DNA of 64,000 nucleotides from Deinococcus apachensis DSM 19763 (GCF_000381345.1 NZ_KB906404.1:62001-126000); one strand, 5' to 3'. Positions 47,417 to 60,408 are shown, counted from the first letter of the stretch. Notes: generated by a model from the letters alone, not told the origin. Numbers and translations: made by a program.

Positions 47417-48865
47417 TTACCCCTGTTTTTCCAACCACCCCGCCAGCCACGGCAACTTCTCCCGGACCTTCTCCCGCATCCCGCCCCAGTAGCGGCGTGA
47501 CCAGCCCTCCAGGGTACGCTGCTTGCCCCGGGCGACGGCCATCGCGCCCTCGGGCACGTCCTCGTGGACGGCGCTGCCTGCGGCGATAAAGGCGGCGTCG
47601 CCGACCACGCGCGGGGCGATCAGGGTGGAGTTCGAGCCGATGAAGACGCCCGCGCCGACGCGGCTCTGGTGCTTGTTCACCCCGTCGAAGTTGGCGACGA
47701 TGGTGCCCGCCCCGACGTTCGTCTCGGCGCCCATCGTCACGTCACCCAGGTAGGCGAGGTGCCCGGCCTTCACACCCGCGTCCAGCCGCGCGTTTTTCGT
47801 CTCCACGAAGTTGCCGATGTGGACGCCCTCGCCCAGCACAGTGCCGGGGCGCAACCGGGCGAACGGCCCCACGTCACTGCCCGCGCCGACCCGCGCCCCT
47901 TCCAGCACGCTGTGGGGTTTGACGACCACGCTGGCCTCCAGCACCGAATCGGTCACCACGCTGTAGGCGCCGACCGTCACGCCCCCCGCCACATGCGTCT
48001 GCCCCCGCAGGATCACGCCCGGCTCGACCGTCACGTCCTGGCCCAGGGTGACCGTGTCCTCGATCTGGACCGTGTCGGGGGCCTGGAGGGTGACCCCCGC
48101 CCGCATGTGCGCCGCGTTGATGCGCCGCCGCAGGATCGCCTCGGCCTGCGCGAGCCCCAGGCGGTCGTTCGCGCCCACCACCTCGTCGGGGTCGCTCAGC
48201 TTGAAGGCCCCGACCCTCGCCCCCTCGGCCCGGTACAGGGTCAGCAGGTCGGTCAGGTAATACTCGCCCGCCCGGTTGTCGTTTGTGATGCGGAGGGCCA
48301 GCTTGGGCGCGTGGCCGTCCATCACGTACACGCCGGAGTTGAACTCGCGCACGGCCTTTTCCGCCGGGGTGGCGGCCTTTTCCTCCACGATGCGCTCGAC
48401 GTTTCCCGAGGCGTCCCTGAGAATGCGCCCGTATCCCGTCGCGTCGGGCAGCTCGCCCGTCAGGATGGTGAAGGCGTTGCCGTGCGCGCGGTGGTCGGCG
48501 ATCAGCTCGCGCAGCGTCTCGATTCGCAGCAGCGGCGTGTCGCCGTACAGCACGAGGAGGTCGGCGCCCTCCGTCTCTCCCAGTGCCTGCGCCCCCACCA
48601 GAAAGGCGTGCCCGGTGCCCAGCCGCTGCTCCTGCCGGACGAAGCGCACGCCGGAGCCCGAGAGCGCGGCCTCCACCTGTTCGGCCCCGTGCCCGGTCAC
48701 CACCACGATGTTGTGCGCCCCCAGCTCCTTCGCGGCCTTCACGGCCCACGCGACCATCGGCCGCCCGGCGACAGGGTGCAGCACCTTGGGCAGCGCGGAT
48801 TTCATGCGGGTGCCCTGCCCCGCCGCGAGAATCACCACGTCCAGCGGACGTTCCGTATGTGTCAT
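47417..48865 (-). CDS. glmU: bifunctional UDP-GlcNAc pyrophosphorylase / GlcN-1-P acetyltransferase
   Basis: 482 residues; makes UDP-GlcNAc for cell wall synthesis. N-terminal nucleotidyltransferase ([39 protein letters not shown]) and C-terminal left-handed beta-helix acetyltransferase ([49 protein letters not shown]). Start at ATG 48865 preceded by AGGTGA; a GTG three codons upstream is an alternative. A TACACT box is 22 bp upstream. Confidence 0.95.
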   Translation of the reverse strand: MTHTERPLDVVILAAGQGTRMKSALPKVLHPVAGRPMVAWAVKAAKELGAHNIVVVTGHGAEQVEAALSGSGVRFVRQEQRLGTGHAFLVGAQALGETEGADLLVLYGDTPLLRIETLRELIADHRAHGNAFTILTGELPDATGYGRILRDASGNVERIVEEKAATPAEKAVREFNSGVYVMDGHAPKLALRITNDNRAGEYYLTDLLTLYRAEGARVGAFKLSDPDEVVGANDRLGLAQAEAILRRRINAAHMRAGVTLQAPDTVQIEDTVTLGQDVTVEPGVILRGQTHVAGGVTVGAYSVVTDSVLEASVVVKPHSVLEGARVGAGSDVGPFARLRPGTVLGEGVHIGNFVETKNARLDAGVKAGHLAYLGDVTMGAETNVGAGTIVANFDGVNKHQSRVGAGVFIGSNSTLIAPRVVGDAAFIAAGSAVHEDVPEGAMAVARGKQRTLEGWSRRYWGGMREKVREKLPWLAGWLEKQG

Positions 48866-48887
48866 TCCAATCACCTGTCCGGGGAGC

Positions 48888-48893
48888 AGTGTA
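48888..48893 (-). promoter_or_regulatory. -10 box TACACT of glmU
   Basis: 22 bp before the ATG, giving a short leader with a ribosome site. Confidence 0.45.
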
Positions 48894-48912
48894 AGGGAAA
48901 GTGGTCAGCTTT

Positions 48913-48929
48913 CAGCGATCAGCCGTCAG
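48913..48929 (+). repeat. 17-bp dispersed repeat, copy 1
   Basis: CAGCGATCAGCCGTCAG; 16 of 17 bases recur inverted at 54157-54173. Lies in the glmU-lgt gap. Confidence 0.45.
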
Positions 48930-48979
48930 AAGAACGCGGCGGGCCTGGGGTGGCCGCGCCGCGCGGGGTGGAGGTCCGG

Positions 48980-49897
<918 letters not shown>

Positions 49898-49908
49898 AAG
49901 TCGTGTGC

Positions 49909-49914
49909 AGTCTA
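49909..49914 (-). promoter_or_regulatory. -10 box TAGACT of lgt
   Basis: 11 bp before the ATG at 49897; transcript would have only a few untranslated bases. Confidence 0.4.
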
Positions 49915-49943
49915 TGCCGATTGCAGGCGGAACACGCCGCAAG

Positions 49944-49971
49944 AAAACTCCCGGCCTGGGTGGACCGGGAG
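49944..49971 (-). terminator. terminator of tatA-tatC
   Basis: CTCCCGG / CCGGGAG with a 10-nt loop; TTTTC follows on the minus strand. Confidence 0.75.
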
Positions 49972-49988
49972 CAGGCGTGAGGAAAGGG

Positions 49989-50759
<771 letters not shown>

Positions 50760-50772
50760 GCCGGGGCCTGCC

Positions 50773-51018
50773 CTACGCGCGGTGGTCGCGCTCGGTGACA
50801 GTCGGGGCGGGGCGCCCGTCTGCCGTGCGGGGCACCTCGGGCGTCACGGGGTCGAGGGGGCGGGCCTCCACGTCGGTTACGGCCGGGTCGCGGACCTCCT
50901 TCTTGTACTCCTTGATGCCCTGGCCCAGGCCCTTGCCCAGTTCGGGCAGCTTGCGCGCCCCGAAGATCAGGGCGATGACGGCGACGATCAGGATAATTTC
51001 AAGCGGTCCGAGCGACAT
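50773..51018 (-). CDS. tatA: Sec-independent translocase TatA
   Basis: 81 residues. One membrane helix (LGPLEIILIVAVIALIF), the hinge FGARKLPELG, amphipathic helix KGLGQGIKEYKKEV, acidic/Pro tail. Start at 51018 with AGGAGGAGT six bases upstream; upstream in-frame codons are rejected. Forms the Tat pore with TatC; no TatB is seen. Confidence 0.94.
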   Translation of the reverse strand: MSLGPLEIILIVAVIALIFGARKLPELGKGLGQGIKEYKKEVRDPAVTDVEARPLDPVTPEVPRTADGRPAPTVTERDHRA

Positions 51019-51191
51019 AGTGACTCCTCCTGGCAGCCCCGCCCCCAGGCGGGAGTTCGGCTGACCCCAGCGTAGCGCCCACATATGAAGAAGTTTGGTA
51101 CTCCCTCACCGGGCCCCGCTGTCCTGTACCTATGCGCCCGCGCCAGGACTGGATCACCGCCCACCCCCATCTCCCCTTAAGGTGGGGTGGT

Positions 51192-51920
51192 TCAGATACC
51201 CCAGCCCCCGTCCACCAGCACCTCCTGCCCGGTGATGTACCCGGCCTCTGGGGTGGCGAGAAAGGCGACCGCCGCGCCCACCTCGTTCGGCTGACCGAAG
51301 CGCCGGGCGGGGATGCGGGCCAGCAGGCGCTCGGCCTCGGCGGGGTCGGCGTGCAGGGCCCTCAGGCGGTCGGTGGCGGTGTAGCCGGGGGCGACCGTAT
51401 TGCAGGTCACCCCCTGGGCGGCCACCTCCAGCGCCAGCGTTCGCAGGTGGTTCGTCACGGCGGCGCGCATGGCGTTGCTGACAGGGAGGTTCAGGGCGGG
51501 CCGCCCCACCGTCAGGCTGGTAATGGCAATGATGCGGCCCCAGCGCCGTTCCCGCATCCCGGGCAGCACGGCGTCCGCCAGCCGCACGGTCGAGAGGAAG
51601 GTCGTCTCGAAGCCGCGCTGCCACGCCTCCCCGGTTACCCCACTGGGGAGGCTGGGGGGCGGGCCGCCCGCGTTGCTCACCAGGATGTCCACCGCGCCCG
51701 CCGCCTCCACCGCCGCGCGGACGCCCTCCGGGGTGCTCACGTCCGCGACCACGCAACGCACGCCCAGCGCGTCCGCCGCCGTCCGCAGCGCCGCCTCCCC
51801 GCGCGCCGCGATGGTCACGTTGGCGCCCAGCCGCACCAGGGCGTGCGCCGCCGCCAGCCCAATGCCCTTGCTGCCTCCCGTGACGAGCGCCTGCCTGCCG
51901 TCCAGCCTGAAAAGACCCAT
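51192..51920 (-). CDS. SDR-family oxidoreductase lacking the YxxxK pair
   Basis: 242 residues. NAD(P) fingerprint TGGSKGIGLA, ILVSNAGGPPPS and catalytic-type Ser in IIAITSLTVGR. The usual Tyr and Lys are replaced: Ser148 and Arg152 in LPVSNAMRAAV. C-terminal TCNTVAPGYTATDRL and GYITGQEVLVDGGWGI are normal for classical SDRs. The substituted form recurs in a subset of FabG-like proteins; catalysis may be lost or altered. Start 6 bp after TACGCT. Confidence 0.87.
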   Translation of the reverse strand: MGLFRLDGRQALVTGGSKGIGLAAAHALVRLGANVTIAARGEAALRTAADALGVRCVVADVSTPEGVRAAVEAAGAVDILVSNAGGPPPSLPSGVTGEAWQRGFETTFLSTVRLADAVLPGMRERRWGRIIAITSLTVGRPALNLPVSNAMRAAVTNHLRTLALEVAAQGVTCNTVAPGYTATDRLRALHADPAEAERLLARIPARRFGQPNEVGAAVAFLATPEAGYITGQEVLVDGGWGI

Positions 51921-51926
51921 GCGGGC

Positions 51927-51932
51927 AGCGTA
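51927..51932 (-). promoter_or_regulatory. -10 box TACGCT, leaderless
   Basis: 6 bp before the ATG at 51920. Confidence 0.5.
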
Positions 51933-51954
51933 ACAGGCGGGCGCCCGGCTGCCC

Positions 51955-52431
51955 TCAGTTCGCCACGTACCGCACGAACGCCAGCATGGGGTTCACGCAC
52001 GGACTCGCATCGTACTGGGTGCTGCTGGCGGTGATCGTCCGCAGGCGCCCCTCGTCACTCAGGTAGAGCTGGCTGATGCGGTACAGAACGCCCCCTTCCT
52101 CGTGCGTGTAGGCGGCCAGGACGCCCCAGCCTCCGGGGCGGTCCACCGGCTGCGCGACGACCCCGCTGGCCCCCCCGCGGCCCAGGGCGTTCTGGAGACG
52201 CAGGGCGAACTGCCGGGCTTCCTCCAGGGTGTTGAAGCCCGGAAACGCCTGATCGTGCCGCTCCTCGCGCACCAGGCAGGCCCCCTGCGGATCGGTCCAG
52301 AGGTCGGCGTTGCCGTTCACGGGCGTCCAGCCCTCCAGCGGCACGACGAGCGCCCGCGCGGGCGTGGCGAGCAGGGTCCCCGCCAGGGCGAGGGCGGCCA
52401 GCGGGAGGCGAGGCAGGCGAAGGGCACGCAT
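51955..52431 (-). CDS. secreted hypothetical protein
   Basis: 158 residues with a clear signal peptide (about 1-27, LPLAALALAGTLLATPARA). The mature part has two cysteines (ACLVREERHD and SPCVNPML) that could pair outside the cell, and GWGVLAAYTHEEGGVLYRISQLYL as a beta-rich core. No family recognised. Start 7 bp after TACACT. Confidence 0.72.
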   Translation of the reverse strand: MRALRLPRLPLAALALAGTLLATPARALVVPLEGWTPVNGNADLWTDPQGACLVREERHDQAFPGFNTLEEARQFALRLQNALGRGGASGVVAQPVDRPGGWGVLAAYTHEEGGVLYRISQLYLSDEGRLRTITASSTQYDASPCVNPMLAFVRYVAN

Positions 52432-52438
52432 GGGGGTC

Positions 52439-52444
52439 AGTGTA
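52439..52444 (-). promoter_or_regulatory. -10 box TACACT, leaderless
   Basis: 7 bp before the ATG at 52431. Confidence 0.5.
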
Positions 52445-52488
52445 CCCGGCGGGATGTGGCAAGCACGGGGCGGGTTCTCATCCCGCGG

Positions 52489-53118
<630 letters not shown>

Positions 53119-53124
53119 AGGGCA

Positions 53125-53130
53125 ACGGTA
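53125..53130 (-). promoter_or_regulatory. -10 box TACCGT, leaderless
   Basis: 6 bp before the GTG at 53118. Confidence 0.45.
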
Positions 53131-53243
53131 GCCCAGCCGTCCAGGAAAGCAAACGCCCCACCGAGAGGGGCAGGGCGGAAGAGAGGGTGGGTGGGAGCGG
53201 CGCCCCATTCATCCTGTTCGGAAAAAGCACGGCAGGAACGAGG

Positions 53244-53402
53244 TTTTTCTCCCTCTCTCCTCGTGAGAGAGGGCCGGGGTGAGGGGGCGTGTGAGCAGCT
53301 TTGGCAACTTCAAGACAGCCTGCCTCGTCCACTGGCCGCGCCGCAGGGCGTGCCCGTTCACCCCCACCCAGCCTCCCCCTGAAGAGGGAGGGGCAAAAGG
53401 CG
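53244..53402. repeat. REP-pair (BIME-like) element, copy 4
   Basis: Best-preserved copy. Left unit TTCTCCCTCTCTCC-TCGTGAG-AGAGGGCCGGGGTGAGG. Right unit GTTCACCCCCACCC then CCTCCCCCTGAAGAGGGAGG, which is an inverted, diverged left unit. About 60 bp lie between. Confidence 0.75.
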
Positions 53403-53462
53403 CTGTCGAGGACGTGCCTTTTAAGCTTTCCCGATTGTGCCTACGAGAGAACAGCTGCTGTT

Positions 53463-54131
<669 letters not shown>

Positions 54132-54156
54132 GGCCGCCCCCTCTGAACGCTAACCG

Positions 54157-54173
54157 CTGACTGCTGATCGCTG
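54157..54173 (-). repeat. 17-bp dispersed repeat, copy 2
   Basis: Inverted copy of 48913-48929 with one mismatch, in the ybaB-recR gap. Confidence 0.45.
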
Positions 54174-54177
54174 CTCA

Positions 54178-54468
<291 letters not shown>

Positions 54469-54478
54469 AGCTCCGGCC

Positions 54479-54484
54479 ATTCTA
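54479..54484 (-). promoter_or_regulatory. -10 box TAGAAT
   Basis: 10 bp before the ATG at 54468 and overlapping the alternative ATG at 54480. Confidence 0.4.
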
Positions 54485-54545
54485 CCGGGGGCCGGGGACA
54501 GGGAACGTGGGGGGTGGAACGGGGTGGCCTCTTAAAACCAGCCCC

Positions 54546-55223
54546 CTACAGCGCCGCCGCCTTGGCCCCCTTCGCCCGCCGGTAGAGTTGCGCCGGACGC
54601 CCTACGCCGCTGCGTCGCTCGCCGCTGGGGGCCAGGATGCCCTGCGCGAGCAGCCGCTTGCGGAAGTTGCGCTTGTCAAGCTGGCGGTCGAGGATCGCCT
54701 CGTACACCCCCTGGAGTTCGGGCAGGGTGAAGGTGTCGGGCAGAAACTCCAGGGCGAGGTTGGCGTATTCCAGCCGAATCTGCAGCCGCTTGATCGCCCG
54801 GTCGAGGATCAGGACGTGGTCGAAGGCGAGACGGGGTGGGCGGTGAGCCGGGAACCAGTCGGCCCCCAGGGTGTGCCCGCCGCCCGTCACGCGCACGGTG
54901 CCGTGGGGCAGCACGGCGAGGTGGGCGACCGAGACGATGCGCCCGCGCGGGTCGCGGCTGGGCTCGCCGAAGGTGTAGAACTGCTCCAGGTGCCGGGGTT
55001 CGAGCTCGACCGTCGTCTCGGTCCGCAGCTCGCGCAGCGCCGCCTCATGCAGGGCCTCGCCGGGCTGCACGAAGCCGCCGGGCAGCGCCCAGTCGCGCGC
55101 GTGTGGCAGTTCGCCGCGCTGCACCAGCAGCACCCGCAGTTCGCCCGCGTGCATCGCAAAGGCCGCCACGTCCACGGCCAGGCCGACCTGGGTGGCCTGC
55201 GGCGGAAGCGAGAGTGTCCCCAT
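54546..55223 (-). CDS. NrtR-like Nudix-domain transcriptional regulator
   Basis: 225 residues. N-terminal Nudix domain (LLVQRGELPHARDWALPGGFVQPGEALHEAALRELRTET) in which the Nudix box REx2EE is degenerate at its end (RELRTETTV), then a C-terminal winged helix (TFTLPELQGVYEAILDRQLDKRNFRKRLL). This pairing is the NrtR family, ADP-ribose-responsive repressors of NAD metabolism. No nad genes are in the window. A 22-bp palindrome overlaps its promoter, consistent with autoregulation. Confidence 0.85.
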   Translation of the reverse strand: MGTLSLPPQATQVGLAVDVAAFAMHAGELRVLLVQRGELPHARDWALPGGFVQPGEALHEAALRELRTETTVELEPRHLEQFYTFGEPSRDPRGRIVSVAHLAVLPHGTVRVTGGGHTLGADWFPAHRPPRLAFDHVLILDRAIKRLQIRLEYANLALEFLPDTFTLPELQGVYEAILDRQLDKRNFRKRLLAQGILAPSGERRSGVGRPAQLYRRAKGAKAAAL

Positions 55224-55224
55224 G

Positions 55225-55246
55225 ACACAAACTGTAGACTTTGTGT
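55225..55246 (-). promoter_or_regulatory. palindromic operator on the NrtR-like promoter
   Basis: ACACAAA (55225-55231), N8, TTTGTGT (55240-55246), perfect arms. The leaderless -10 TACAGT (55231-55236), 7 bp before the ATG, lies at its centre. Confidence 0.65.
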
Positions 55247-55297
55247 TCCCGGAACGTCAAGGAGTAAGTGTAGGCAGGCTGGTGGAAGAAGTGGCTG

Positions 55298-57316
55298 CTA
55301 CACGGACTCTTCTGTCGCTTTTGTGGTCTTTTCCACATCCCTTTCCGCCCGGCTGACCCGCACGTGGGCACGCAGGAGTTCGGCCACGCTCCAGGCTTGA
55401 AAGGGGCAGCCGCCTGGCTTCAGGCTGTCCCCCGCGAAGACCTCGCTGACGTGGCCCAGCCCCGCCTCCCAGACGTGCCCGGACAGGCCGGTCAGGGCGG
55501 CCCGCGCCCGGCCCACCTCGCCCCGTTCCAGCAGCAGGTCGACAAAGGAGCCCAGCGGCCAGGGCCAGACCGTGCCCTGGTGGTACGCGGCGTCGCGGAG
55601 CAGTTGCGGGCCGCCGTAGTTGCCGCGGTAGCGCGGGTCCCGCGGGCTGAGGGTGTGCAGGCCCAGCGGGGTGAGGAGCTGCGCCTCAACCTGCCGCACC
55701 AGGGCCTCCACCTGGGCCGGGGTGCGCGGCGTATCCAGCAGCGCCAGCGCGATGGCCGCGTTGGGCCGCACGCTGGGGTCGGGGGAGCCGTCCCCACCCA
55801 GCGCGTCCGCGAAGGCCCCGCTCTCCTCCTGCCAGAAGGCCGCGAAGCTCGCCCGCGCCCGCGTGTACGCCTCCCCGAACTCGGGCGGCTCGCCCAGACG
55901 TTCCGAGAGCCGGGTCTCCGCGCCCAGTGCCCCCAGCCACAGCGCCTGCACCTCCACCGGCCTGCCGTGGCGGGGCGTGACCACCCAGCCCTCCACCTTC
56001 ACGTCCATCCAGGTGAGCTGCACGCCCGGTTCCCCGGCCAGGAGCAGGCCGTCTGCCGGGTCCACCCGAATCCCGTGGTCAGTGCCGCGCACGTGCCAGC
56101 CCAGCAACTCGCGCAGCCGGGGCAGCGCCTCCCGTGCGAAGGTAAGGTCCCCGCTCGCCGCCACGTACCGCTCGAGCGCCACCGCGAGCCACAGCGCCCC
56201 GTCCACCGTGTTGTATCCAGCCCCCGAGCCGTCGTCATGAAAGTTGTTCGGCGTCAGGCCTCGCCGTAGCGAGCGCAGGAAGGTGCCCAGCAGGCTGCGG
56301 GCGTCTTCATACCGCCCCGTCGTGAGCGTCAGGCCCGTCAGCGCGATCATGGAGTCGCGGCCCCAGTCGGCGAACCAGGGGTAGCCCGCGATCACGCTCA
56401 CCCCCTCCGGCCTCGCCCGCCGCACGAGGTAGGCGTCGGCGGCGAGGGCCAGAGTGGCGGTCAGCTCGTCGTCCAGCCCCGTCGCCCCCACGGCCCGCCG
56501 GATCAGGTCGCGGCGCCGGGTGGCCTCCTCCGCGTAAGCTGCCCAGGGATCGTCCATCCTCACGCCCGGCAGCCCCGAGACCACGAGGGCCACCCGTCCA
56601 CCCCCGGGCGGCAGGGTCACGCGCCACAGCGCCGCCCCCGTCACCCGCTCGTGGTTCGGCTCCCCGCGAGCCTCGTCGTGTCGGTAATAGACCCGCTGGG
56701 CGAAGGGCTGAGGGGTGAGGACTTCCACCCCGCCATCCGGGGTGTGCAGGGTCACCCACGTCTCCCGCTCGCCACGTATCCTGACCTGCCTTCCCCCAGC
56801 CTCGAAGCGCAACTCCGGCGCCTCCCGGTGGACGGCGTGCATGTCGCGGTCGGCGAAGAAGCCCCCCAGCGTCAGGGTGACCGAATCCCGGGCGTCCACG
56901 TCGTATAGGAAGACCACCGTGCCCATGTGCCGGGGGGTGAAGGAGCGCCGCCTGACCCGCACCCCGCGCACCCACTGCTCCCGTTCGGGCAGGAGGTCGT
57001 GCAGGGCCGCGCCCGCCAGATGCGTCAGGCCTTCGCCCTCGAACACGCCGGGGGCTATCTCCAGCGCGTGGAGAGGCACACGCTCGTCGCCCACCTCCAG
57101 CGCCTCCAGCGGCGAGACGAGATGCTGCCAGCGGCGCACCGGGGGTTCGTGGCTCACCGCCAGGCCTGAGTAGCAGCGGGTGGGCACCCCCGCGAGGCTG
57201 GTCAGGGCGAAGCCGCCCAGCCCGTCGGTGAGCAGCACCTCCAGGTCGGGATCACGGGCGGCGAGCGGCCCGAACGCGCGGGAGACTACTAGGCCGGTGT
57301 GTGAGGGGAATGTCAT
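55298..57316 (-). CDS. amylo-alpha-1,6-glucosidase (glycogen debranching enzyme)
   Basis: 672 residues. N-terminal bacterial/archaeal GDE domain (VLLTDGLGGFALTSLAGVPTRCYSGLAVS) and C-terminal GDE_C (alpha/alpha toroid; GYPWFADWGRDSMIALTGL, TPNNFHDDGSGAGYNTVDGALWLAVALER, DAAYHQGTVWPWPLGSFVDLLLE). Removes alpha-1,6 branches in glycogen or maltodextrin; may work with glgA. Start at 57316, before MTFPSHTG; the 186 upstream codons overlap infC on the other strand and are rejected. Confidence 0.92.
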   Translation of the reverse strand: MTFPSHTGLVVSRAFGPLAARDPDLEVLLTDGLGGFALTSLAGVPTRCYSGLAVSHEPPVRRWQHLVSPLEALEVGDERVPLHALEIAPGVFEGEGLTHLAGAALHDLLPEREQWVRGVRVRRRSFTPRHMGTVVFLYDVDARDSVTLTLGGFFADRDMHAVHREAPELRFEAGGRQVRIRGERETWVTLHTPDGGVEVLTPQPFAQRVYYRHDEARGEPNHERVTGAALWRVTLPPGGGRVALVVSGLPGVRMDDPWAAYAEEATRRRDLIRRAVGATGLDDELTATLALAADAYLVRRARPEGVSVIAGYPWFADWGRDSMIALTGLTLTTGRYEDARSLLGTFLRSLRRGLTPNNFHDDGSGAGYNTVDGALWLAVALERYVAASGDLTFAREALPRLRELLGWHVRGTDHGIRVDPADGLLLAGEPGVQLTWMDVKVEGWVVTPRHGRPVEVQALWLGALGAETRLSERLGEPPEFGEAYTRARASFAAFWQEESGAFADALGGDGSPDPSVRPNAAIALALLDTPRTPAQVEALVRQVEAQLLTPLGLHTLSPRDPRYRGNYGGPQLLRDAAYHQGTVWPWPLGSFVDLLLERGEVGRARAALTGLSGHVWEAGLGHVSEVFAGDSLKPGGCPFQAWSVAELLRAHVRVSRAERDVEKTTKATEESV

Positions 57317-57381
57317 GGGACCCAGGATGCCCCAGCGCCGCGATGAAGAAAGCCATCTCCCGGGAGGTGTGCCCCGCGTGG

Positions 57382-57387
57382 TAAAAT
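57382..57387 (+). promoter_or_regulatory. -10 box TAAAAT of the infC transcript
   Basis: 8 bp before an ATG at 57396 that opens a 19-codon upstream ORF. Confidence 0.5.
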
Positions 57388-57395
57388 AACTTGTC

Positions 57396-58039
<644 letters not shown>

Positions 58040-58137
58040 TCGTCCCCTAAAGCCAGACGGCCCGCCCCCCGGTGGGCCGTTCGCCTTGCCCTTTCGAGGA
58101 CGGTGTGAGCCACTTCACCTCTTCCTTTGCTTTATTT

Positions 58138-58151
58138 TGTAAACTGTGTGT
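58138..58151 (+). promoter_or_regulatory. TGTAAACTGTGTGT site before glutaredoxin
   Basis: 12 of 14 bases match half of the NrtR-like palindrome (55233-55246). It contains a possible -10 TAAACT. Confidence 0.3.
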
Positions 58152-58163
58152 AGGAGGTCCACC

Positions 58164-58410
<247 letters not shown>

Positions 58411-58420
58411 AGGTCTTCTT

Positions 58421-58454
58421 GAAGAGGCGGCCTCCGCGTGGGGCCGCCCTTCTT
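58421..58454. terminator. bidirectional terminator
   Basis: GGCGGCC (58426-58432) / GGCCGCC (58442-58448), flanked by GAAGA and CTTCTT, between convergent genes. Confidence 0.65.
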
Positions 58455-59481
58455 ATGACTTGCGGACCGTCTCGGTGTGAACCTCGTGCGCCGTGCTGTC
58501 CTGCGAGACGGCAAAGGCGCGGACCGTCAGCGCGTCGCGGCTGACCTCCAGCCACAGAAAGCCGGGCTGGTCAAGAATCTCGAACGTCGTCGGGCGGGAG
58601 CCGCTGCGGCCCGGCTCCACCTTCCCCGCGGCCCCGCTCACCCACTGCCGGGTGCCGGGGCACTCCGGCTGCGGCGCGAAGCCCATCAGGACGTGATCGT
58701 GCCCGCTCAGGATCGCGTCCGCCTTTCCGCAGACCACGCTGTACAGGGCGCGCACCCTGTCCCCCCGTTGCCCGGGGAGGGGCAGGCCGTCGTACTGTCC
58801 CGCGTCCCCGTGCTTGCCATTGCTGAAGAGGGGATGGTGGCCCAGCACCAGCCGCCAGTGGGTCTGACTGCTCGCTAGGGCACCGGCCAGCCATGCCCGC
58901 TGCGCCCGGTCCCGGGGGCCGCCCGGCCTCTCGTTCGCCTGAAGCGGAGGCAGATAGGCGGCCAGGGGAGAGGTGTCCACCGCGAAGAACTCCACCAGAT
59001 CGCCCACGGCGGCGCGGTAGCTGCGGGCGGGCATCACCCACTGCGGGTTCAGGCGGGCGTAGGCCACCTCCGCCTCCGCTCCCCGCGCGTCCGCCCCGTC
59101 CCCGCCCAGGAGCCACGATTCATCGTGGTTGCCGGGTACCATTAGAAAGGGCACGCCCAGCGGGCCGTAGGGCTCGGCAAAGCGTTCCCGGAAGAGGCTG
59201 GACGCCGGGTCACGTGGCCCCGCCGGGTAGAAGTTGTCTCCCAGCCCCACGCCCAGGTCGCAGCCCTCGCGCTCGCACACGGCGTGCATAGCCGCCGCCA
59301 CCCGCCACTGCACCTCCGTCCCGGTGCCTTGGTCGCCCATGACGATGACTCGCACACGGGCTGCATTTGCCGGGAGGGGGAGGGGGGCCACCACATCTGG
59401 CAGTGTCGGGAAGGGTCCGGTTGAAATGGGCGCGCAGGCAGCCAGGAGCACGGCGAGGCCAGGGGGCAGGAGGGGACGCAC
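58453..59481 (-). CDS. metallophosphoesterase lipoprotein (purple acid phosphatase-like)
   Basis: 342 residues. Lipobox LLAAC (Cys16). Metal motifs in order: VIVMGDQGTG, LGDNFYPAG, PGNHDES, LGHHPLFSNG and SGHDHVLMG, the calcineurin-like set of small tartrate-resistant acid phosphatases. Acts outside the membrane; probably phosphate scavenging. GTG start, 6 bp after TAGCAT. Confidence 0.9.
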   Translation of the reverse strand: MRPLLPPGLAVLLAACAPISTGPFPTLPDVVAPLPLPANAARVRVIVMGDQGTGTEVQWRVAAAMHAVCEREGCDLGVGLGDNFYPAGPRDPASSLFRERFAEPYGPLGVPFLMVPGNHDESWLLGGDGADARGAEAEVAYARLNPQWVMPARSYRAAVGDLVEFFAVDTSPLAAYLPPLQANERPGGPRDRAQRAWLAGALASSQTHWRLVLGHHPLFSNGKHGDAGQYDGLPLPGQRGDRVRALYSVVCGKADAILSGHDHVLMGFAPQPECPGTRQWVSGAAGKVEPGRSGSRPTTFEILDQPGFLWLEVSRDALTVRAFAVSQDSTAHEVHTETVRKS

Positions 59482-59487
59482 GGGGGG

Positions 59488-59493
59488 ATGCTA
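59488..59493 (-). promoter_or_regulatory. -10 box TAGCAT, leaderless
   Basis: 6 bp before the GTG at 59481. Confidence 0.5.
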
Positions 59494-59590
59494 CCCCCAT
59501 CGGGGGAAGCGAATCCGCGCCGCATCTCTCTCACAGATTCATTAGGCTGGTCTCACGCGCTCAGGAGCCGAGCTGGGCGGGGGAGGGCCT

Positions 59591-60019
59591 ATGAACGAAT
59601 ACTTGAACGTCATTCGTAACCACTACGCCGACTTTTCGGGGCGAGCCCGCCGCCGGGAATACTGGATGTTCTCGCTGATCAACGCGGTCGTCGTGATCTT
59701 GCTGGAGCTTCCCCTGTTGTTCAGTTCCATGGGTGCGGCGGTGGCTGGACAGGAGGACTGGAATCCCGGCGGCTTGGTCATGCTTAGCCTGGTCCTGACA
59801 ATTCTCTATGCCTTGTTCGTCTTCGTGCCCAGCCTCGCCGCCACCATTCGTCGCCTGCATGACACGGGCCGCAGCGGATGGTGGTATCTGATCAACTTCG
59901 TGCCGTTCGTCGGCGGGCTGGTGCTCTTCATCTTTCTGGTGATGGACAGCCAGCCAGGCGCGAACAAGTGGGGGCCGAACCCCAAGGGGATGCAGAGCGC
60001 GGGCGCCCCCGCCTGGTAA
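59591..60019 (+). CDS. DUF805 membrane protein
   Basis: 142 residues, three or four helices. FSGRARRREYWMFSLINAVVVI, ATIRRLHDTGRSGWWYLINFVPFVGG and GPNPKG are the DUF805 hallmarks. Function unknown; often phage-, stress- or envelope-linked. GGGAGGG ribosome site about 6 nt upstream. Confidence 0.92.
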   Translation: MNEYLNVIRNHYADFSGRARRREYWMFSLINAVVVILLELPLLFSSMGAAVAGQEDWNPGGLVMLSLVLTILYALFVFVPSLAATIRRLHDTGRSGWWYLINFVPFVGGLVLFIFLVMDSQPGANKWGPNPKGMQSAGAPAW

Positions 60020-60036
60020 GACGGAATTCGATGCTC

Positions 60037-60063
60037 AGACCCGGTCTCGGCTGGGTCTTTTTT
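60037..60063 (+). terminator. terminator after DUF805 gene
   Basis: AGACCC (60037-60042) / GGGTCT (60053-60058), then six T. Confidence 0.8.
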
Positions 60064-60194
60064 CATTCCTGGGCCGTCCGGCGCATCCACCGCCGCTTTC
60101 CGCCGGGGAAACGGTGAGCCCTTTCACGGCGTTCCGGCGTATCCCGGCGCCCGCACCACCCACCCCCTGCGCGGGTCCTGAGCCTTTCGGCGGG

Positions 60195-60224
60195 TTGCCC
60201 CACGTCCACCCTGCCCGCTATCCT
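60195..60224 (+). promoter_or_regulatory. thrS promoter TTGCCC-N18-TATCCT
   Basis: TATCCT (60219-60224) ends 6 bp before ATG 60231, so transcription should start at the leader peptide. Confidence 0.5.
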
Positions 60225-60230
60225 GGATTC

Positions 60231-60358
<128 letters not shown>

Positions 60359-60408
60359 GCTGGATTTGCGGCCAGACCGGGTCAATTTTGCCCTCAAGGA
60401 GTTATCCC

